In this document: positions 61,549 through 64,000 of the stretch, piece after piece
Numbering within the stretch: the stretch's first letter is position 1
Layout: every line of letters starts with the position of its first letter
NCBI RefSeq assembly: GCF_003324525.1
Contig: NZ_QGDC01000001.1
Coordinates: 652,431-716,430, forward strand
Length of the DNA: 64,000 nt
Direction: 5' to 3'
Source of the DNA: Mucilaginibacter hurinus
GTDB taxonomy: Bacteria > Bacteroidota > Bacteroidia > Sphingobacteriales > Sphingobacteriaceae
Made by a program: the position numbers and the translations under genes
The notes under the pieces: generated by a model
Seen by the model: only the letters and a program-made list of their open reading frames with translations
Told to the model about the DNA's origin: nothing
Databases searched by the model: none

Positions 61549-61566
61549 TGCTTTGATCTTTGTTTT

Positions 61567-61911
61567 TTAAGGATGGTGTTCTTTTTCATCATGATGCTCG
61601 CCTTCGGGATGCTGTTCCTGCCCGTCATTCTGACCCTCTTCCCGGTCATGCTCGGCATGCCCGTGGTGTTCAAGGTGATCATGATGCTCGTTTTCGACGT
61701 GCATTTCATTACCTTGAGCGTCACCAGGACCGTCGTGATGTTCCGGGTGGTCGTGATGCTCCCGTTCGTCATGGTGCTCCCGCTCAATATGATGTTCTTG
61801 TTTATCATCTTTGGCCTCGTCATGATGTTCCGAATGAGCATGATGCTCTGTATGCGGATGCTTGTCCTTATTATGACCGTTGTCTTCCGACGCTGAAAAT
61901 TGCGTAGACAT
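61567..61911 (-). CDS. His/Glu/Asp-rich protein, second copy
   Basis: 114 aa with runs such as HHDEREHHDHPEHHDGPG and EHHDHLEHHGHAEHD; no signal peptide. It shares the EHHEGPGH / EHHDGPGD pattern with the protein at 31360 but has no exact tandem repeat. Probably binds divalent metals in the cytoplasm. Confidence 0.7.
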   Translation of the reverse strand: MSTQFSASEDNGHNKDKHPHTEHHAHSEHHDEAKDDKQEHHIEREHHDEREHHDHPEHHDGPGDAQGNEMHVENEHHDHLEHHGHAEHDREEGQNDGQEQHPEGEHHDEKEHHP

Positions 61912-62011
61912 AACTTGAAAATTTAGTTAAATAAATACATTAAGGCCACAAAAGCCTGTTAGCCGGTACCATAAATGGCCGGATCGAAAGAATTAATAAA
62001 GAGGATGTTTG

Positions 62012-62350
62012 TCAGATCAGGATCGACCTGTTCGTAAGATAAATGGGGATATGGTGAACGATCCCACAAGTGTATGAAAGAACTCGGACAGGTTTACTGA
62101 AGTTCGTTCTTGCCGGAGTAACCGAATTATATTGTGCCGCAATGAAAAGATCCGTTATGTTCTCTTTTTCAATTGATCTGACACTGATCCTGATCGCGCC
62201 GAACCTTTCGCATTGTTTGCAGTTCTCGATCTTGCCATCTTTTCCACGCAAAGATCTATCCACGTCACGAGACATACCAACGCTTACGGCCAGCATGATA
62301 TACATGGCTGACATGAGCATTACAATGACTTGTTTCATAGATAACTTCAT
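62012..62350 (-). CDS. Small secreted/membrane protein with C-terminal YLxxRxxxI
   Basis: About 112 aa from ATG 62350 (KLSMKQVIVMLMSAMYIMLAV is the signal-like helix; other in-frame ATGs lie at 62338 and 62389). A CKQC pair lies near residue 44. It ends HIPIYLTNRSILI, the same as the protein at 30877 in the last part. It is upstream of the His-rich gene, as is its counterpart at 30877. Function unknown. Confidence 0.65.
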   Translation of the reverse strand: MKLSMKQVIVMLMSAMYIMLAVSVGMSRDVDRSLRGKDGKIENCKQCERFGAIRISVRSIEKENITDLFIAAQYNSVTPARTNFSKPVRVLSYTCGIVHHIPIYLTNRSILI

Positions 62351-62480
62351 TTCTCTAATGACAAAATATTTATTCCTTTGTTTCATCATAGGGACGATTT
62401 ACAAACATCACTTAACTATTGCTTAAGAGATATTCGGGTGATGTTAAAGGAAAGAACAGACAAGTTATTATTTAGAATAA

Positions 62481-63536
62481 TTAGTTAACGGTATTCAGCT
62501 CAACAATTTTATAGTTGTCTTCATCTATCTGTTCGTAGTATTTTTGAGGCATATTAAACATTGCAGGATCAAGTGGATATTTTGCATTCGGATGATGATA
62601 CAACATCATTTTTGGCAGTTGGCTGCTATATGGTGAAAGCTGTTGTACCAAAAGAACACCGGAAACCGAGGTATTAATAAGGTGCTGTTTTCCAATAAAA
62701 AACGCCATTTCGCGGCCGCGTTTGATCGGTAATTTATCCTGAAATGGCGCACCGTCAAAGAGCGCTAAGTCCATATCTAAATAATCAAGATGGATGTCCT
62801 CGCTTAGCAAAGCGATGATGTAAGGCTGATCCAGTTTATATCGTGCGGGGCGCTTGTCATTCAAAGCAGTTAAAACATTGAGATGTGGGGTAACGATCTG
62901 TGCGGGATGCTCCATAAAACCAATACCTCGTTTGACTTCCGGCGATGCAGGTAAAAGGCTAATTTGAATTTTCCATCCGGCATCATCTATTATTAATACA
63001 GTTCCCCTTTGTTTGTCCTTTATGAACTCACGAATAAAATGACGAATTTTTTTGAGCGAAGGCGTTCTATCCGAACAAACCAACCAGGATATGTTGATGA
63101 AGTGCTGTTGCTTATCAATATTTTTAAAGGAATCTAATATTAAAGATTGAAGTGTATCGATACTATCAGTAGTACCTGAATTACTGGAACGGGTGCATTC
63201 TATATATATTGATCGTGTTTTACCCTCAATTTTGAAATCAGGTGTAGGCACCTCCGCACGATCCAAATTTTGGATAGGAAACTTGTGGCTTTTGAAATAA
63301 TTAAAAATAAACAATTCCAATAATGCCGCACTGTGTTGTTTATTGATCTTGGACCGGAATCGTCTTAGGAATTCTGCATCAAGGGTAAAACCTTCGGCCC
63401 AGGAAAGGACTTTTCGCCTTCCGTTTTCGGCTTCGGGTACAGCAGAGGTATTTAGAAAAGCATAATGCTGAACCTGAAAATTGTCCCGGTTGGTGTCGGT
63501 ACGTTCAAAATTATCGAAGAGCGTTGTTTCAGCCAC
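62481..63536 (-). CDS. Nuclease-like protein of unknown family
   Basis: 351 aa from a GTG start. Helix HSAALLELFIFNYFKSH (E74) precedes PTPD100FKIEGKTRSIYIE113CTRSS: the alpha-beta-beta order of PD-(D/E)xK nucleases but with IECT in place of ExK, so possibly inactive or divergent. The second half (DDAGWKIQISLLPAS) is unknown. It resembles the 25599 protein in this feature (IEVTK there). Near the IS-interrupted end; role in defence is a guess. Confidence 0.55.
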   Translation of the reverse strand: MAETTLFDNFERTDTNRDNFQVQHYAFLNTSAVPEAENGRRKVLSWAEGFTLDAEFLRRFRSKINKQHSAALLELFIFNYFKSHKFPIQNLDRAEVPTPDFKIEGKTRSIYIECTRSSNSGTTDSIDTLQSLILDSFKNIDKQQHFINISWLVCSDRTPSLKKIRHFIREFIKDKQRGTVLIIDDAGWKIQISLLPASPEVKRGIGFMEHPAQIVTPHLNVLTALNDKRPARYKLDQPYIIALLSEDIHLDYLDMDLALFDGAPFQDKLPIKRGREMAFFIGKQHLINTSVSGVLLVQQLSPYSSQLPKMMLYHHPNAKYPLDPAMFNMPQKYYEQIDEDNYKIVELNTVN

Positions 63537-63619
63537 AGTGGTAAGGTGTTATTTCTGATCATAAAATTAACGTATTTTGTAATCATAATTGTCAGAGACT
63601 GATACCTGAAACCTAATAT

Positions 63620-63766
63620 TTGGAGGTCACGATTTTGGAAGAAGAAACATTATATGATTATCGTTTCAAAGATGACGTTGCAACCAGCAATCAAATCGTC
63701 TTGCCGAAAGGCTTACCTACACGAAAAAAGCAAATAACATTACAGAAATTTGCAACACCACACTAA
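63620..63766 (+). CDS. Small ORF of uncertain status
   Basis: About 48 codons from a TTG (63620) or 43 from TTG 63635, the latter preceded by GGAGG. Reads LEEETLYDYRFKDDV, then QIVLPKGLPTRKK. Next to an IS-truncated gene; may be a remnant. No family recognised. Confidence 0.3.
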   Translation: MEVTILEEETLYDYRFKDDVATSNQIVLPKGLPTRKKQITLQKFATPH

Positions 63767-63768
63767 TA

Positions 63769-63890
63769 CTAAATGTATTTATTAGCCTTTTCAGGCATGA
63801 AATCTTTTGGAGACAAGCCAAAATGGTCAGCCAGCTTGTCGATATGATTTAGATTGTATTTAGCACCTTTTATTGGAGAATTCGCTGATA
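63769..63890 (-). pseudogene. C-terminal remnant of an XRE-type helix-turn-helix gene
   Basis: Reads from the IS border: SPIKGAKYNLNHIDKLADHF, then GLSPKDFMPEK. YNLNHIxxLAxxxGLSPKDFMP is the C-terminal part of XRE helix-turn-helix regulators. The beginning of the gene is replaced by the IS repeats, whose reading gives only odd repeats, so the gene was cut by insertion. Confidence 0.65.
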
Positions 63891-63891
63891 T

Positions 63892-64000
63892 TGACCACCT
63901 GATTCCGTGGTAAACTGACCACCGATTCCGCGGTAAATTGACCACCTGATTCCGCGGCAAACTGACCACCCGGAACGAGCCGCTAATGCTGTAGGAGCAG
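63892..64000. mobile_element. End of an IS21-like insertion sequence (continues beyond window)
   Basis: Four TGACCACC units at 63892, 63916, 63939 and 63963, spaced 23-24 bases, with CTGATTCCGCGG-type sequence between. Multiple such repeats at the tips beginning with TG are typical of IS21-family ends. No transposase is in the window; it lies to the right if the call is correct. Confidence 0.6.

Noticed and set aside
61183..61896. 237-codon hydrophobic plus-strand frame
   Set aside because: It is antisense to the zinc-ribbon and His-rich genes, whose composition gives an artificial Met-rich translation.
63892..64000. CRISPR or iteron array at the right edge
   Set aside because: Only four units with 23-24-base spacing and similar interiors; tips starting with TG and a truncated gene beside them fit an IS21-type end better.
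1..64000. tRNA, rRNA or attachment site
   Set aside because: I found no tRNA cloverleaf or direct-repeat att pair by eye; element ends appear to be outside the window.

Overview
The window looks like part of a large integrative conjugative element, or a conjugative plasmid, from a member of the Bacteroidota, most likely Sphingobacteriaceae (Mucilaginibacter/Pedobacter-like). The grounds are CTnDOT-type tra genes (DUF4134/DUF4133/TraG/TraJ/TraK/TraM), an RteC regulator, a CzcA-TolC fusion, a LytTR-type two-component pair, and promoter-like TAnnTTTG (-7) boxes in place of E. coli boxes. Taxonomy is inferred from protein features only.

Layout. 1-3.7 kb: C-terminal part of a class I lanthipeptide dehydratase, a convergent LytTR regulator/histidine kinase pair and a small Thr-rich peptide gene that may be its precursor. 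3.7-5.8 kb: two RteC-like regulators, ending in a strong terminator. 5.9-18.2 kb: transfer operon in CTnDOT order (TraE, TraF, TraG, three TraI-like proteins, TraJ, K, L, M) followed by two DUF3945-like proteins and a terminator; no TraN is seen. 18.3-26.8 kb: apparently more A/T-rich cargo with a 1457-aa nuclease-NACHT NTPase (Avs-like antiphage candidate), a DUF4238 protein, a small winged-helix protein and a divergent pair of unknown proteins, one with a PD-(D/E)xK-like core.

26.8-30.7 kb (minus strand): LpxR-type lipid A deacylase, porin, Rieske protein and di-heme oxidoreductase. 30.8-46 kb (plus strand): a metal-resistance island. It has a small secreted protein, a His/Glu-rich repeat protein, a decayed mgtC fragment, a DUF6660-like protein, a 59-aa membrane peptide, a CzcA-CzcC fusion, CzcB, a P1B-4 ATPase, an Nramp-like and a ZIP transporter, an M50 site-2 protease and an HD hydrolase. 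46-49.6 kb (minus strand): membrane and secreted proteins, including DUF1345, PAP2 phosphatase and bestrophin. 49.7-55.5 kb: a mutagenesis/DNA-damage cassette (DnaE-type polymerase and Y-family polymerase, divergent from an unknown gene plus an SRAP/YedK protein) around a palindromic operator.

55.6-59.6 kb: a HEPN plus PIN-like gene pair (possible RNase toxin or defence module) and a HipBA module with a clear operator. 59.7-62.4 kb (minus strand): CHAD protein, MgtC, zinc-ribbon protein, a second His-rich protein and a second small secreted protein. This set partly repeats the 30.9-32.0 kb module. 62.5-64 kb: a nuclease-like protein and an HTH gene cut by the end of an IS21-like element that runs off the window.

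Best candidates for something new: the HEPN/PIN pair, the nuclease-NACHT protein with its cargo neighbours, the Cys-free putative lanthipeptide core, and a family of three small secreted proteins sharing a C-terminal YLxxRxxxI signature across the metal island.
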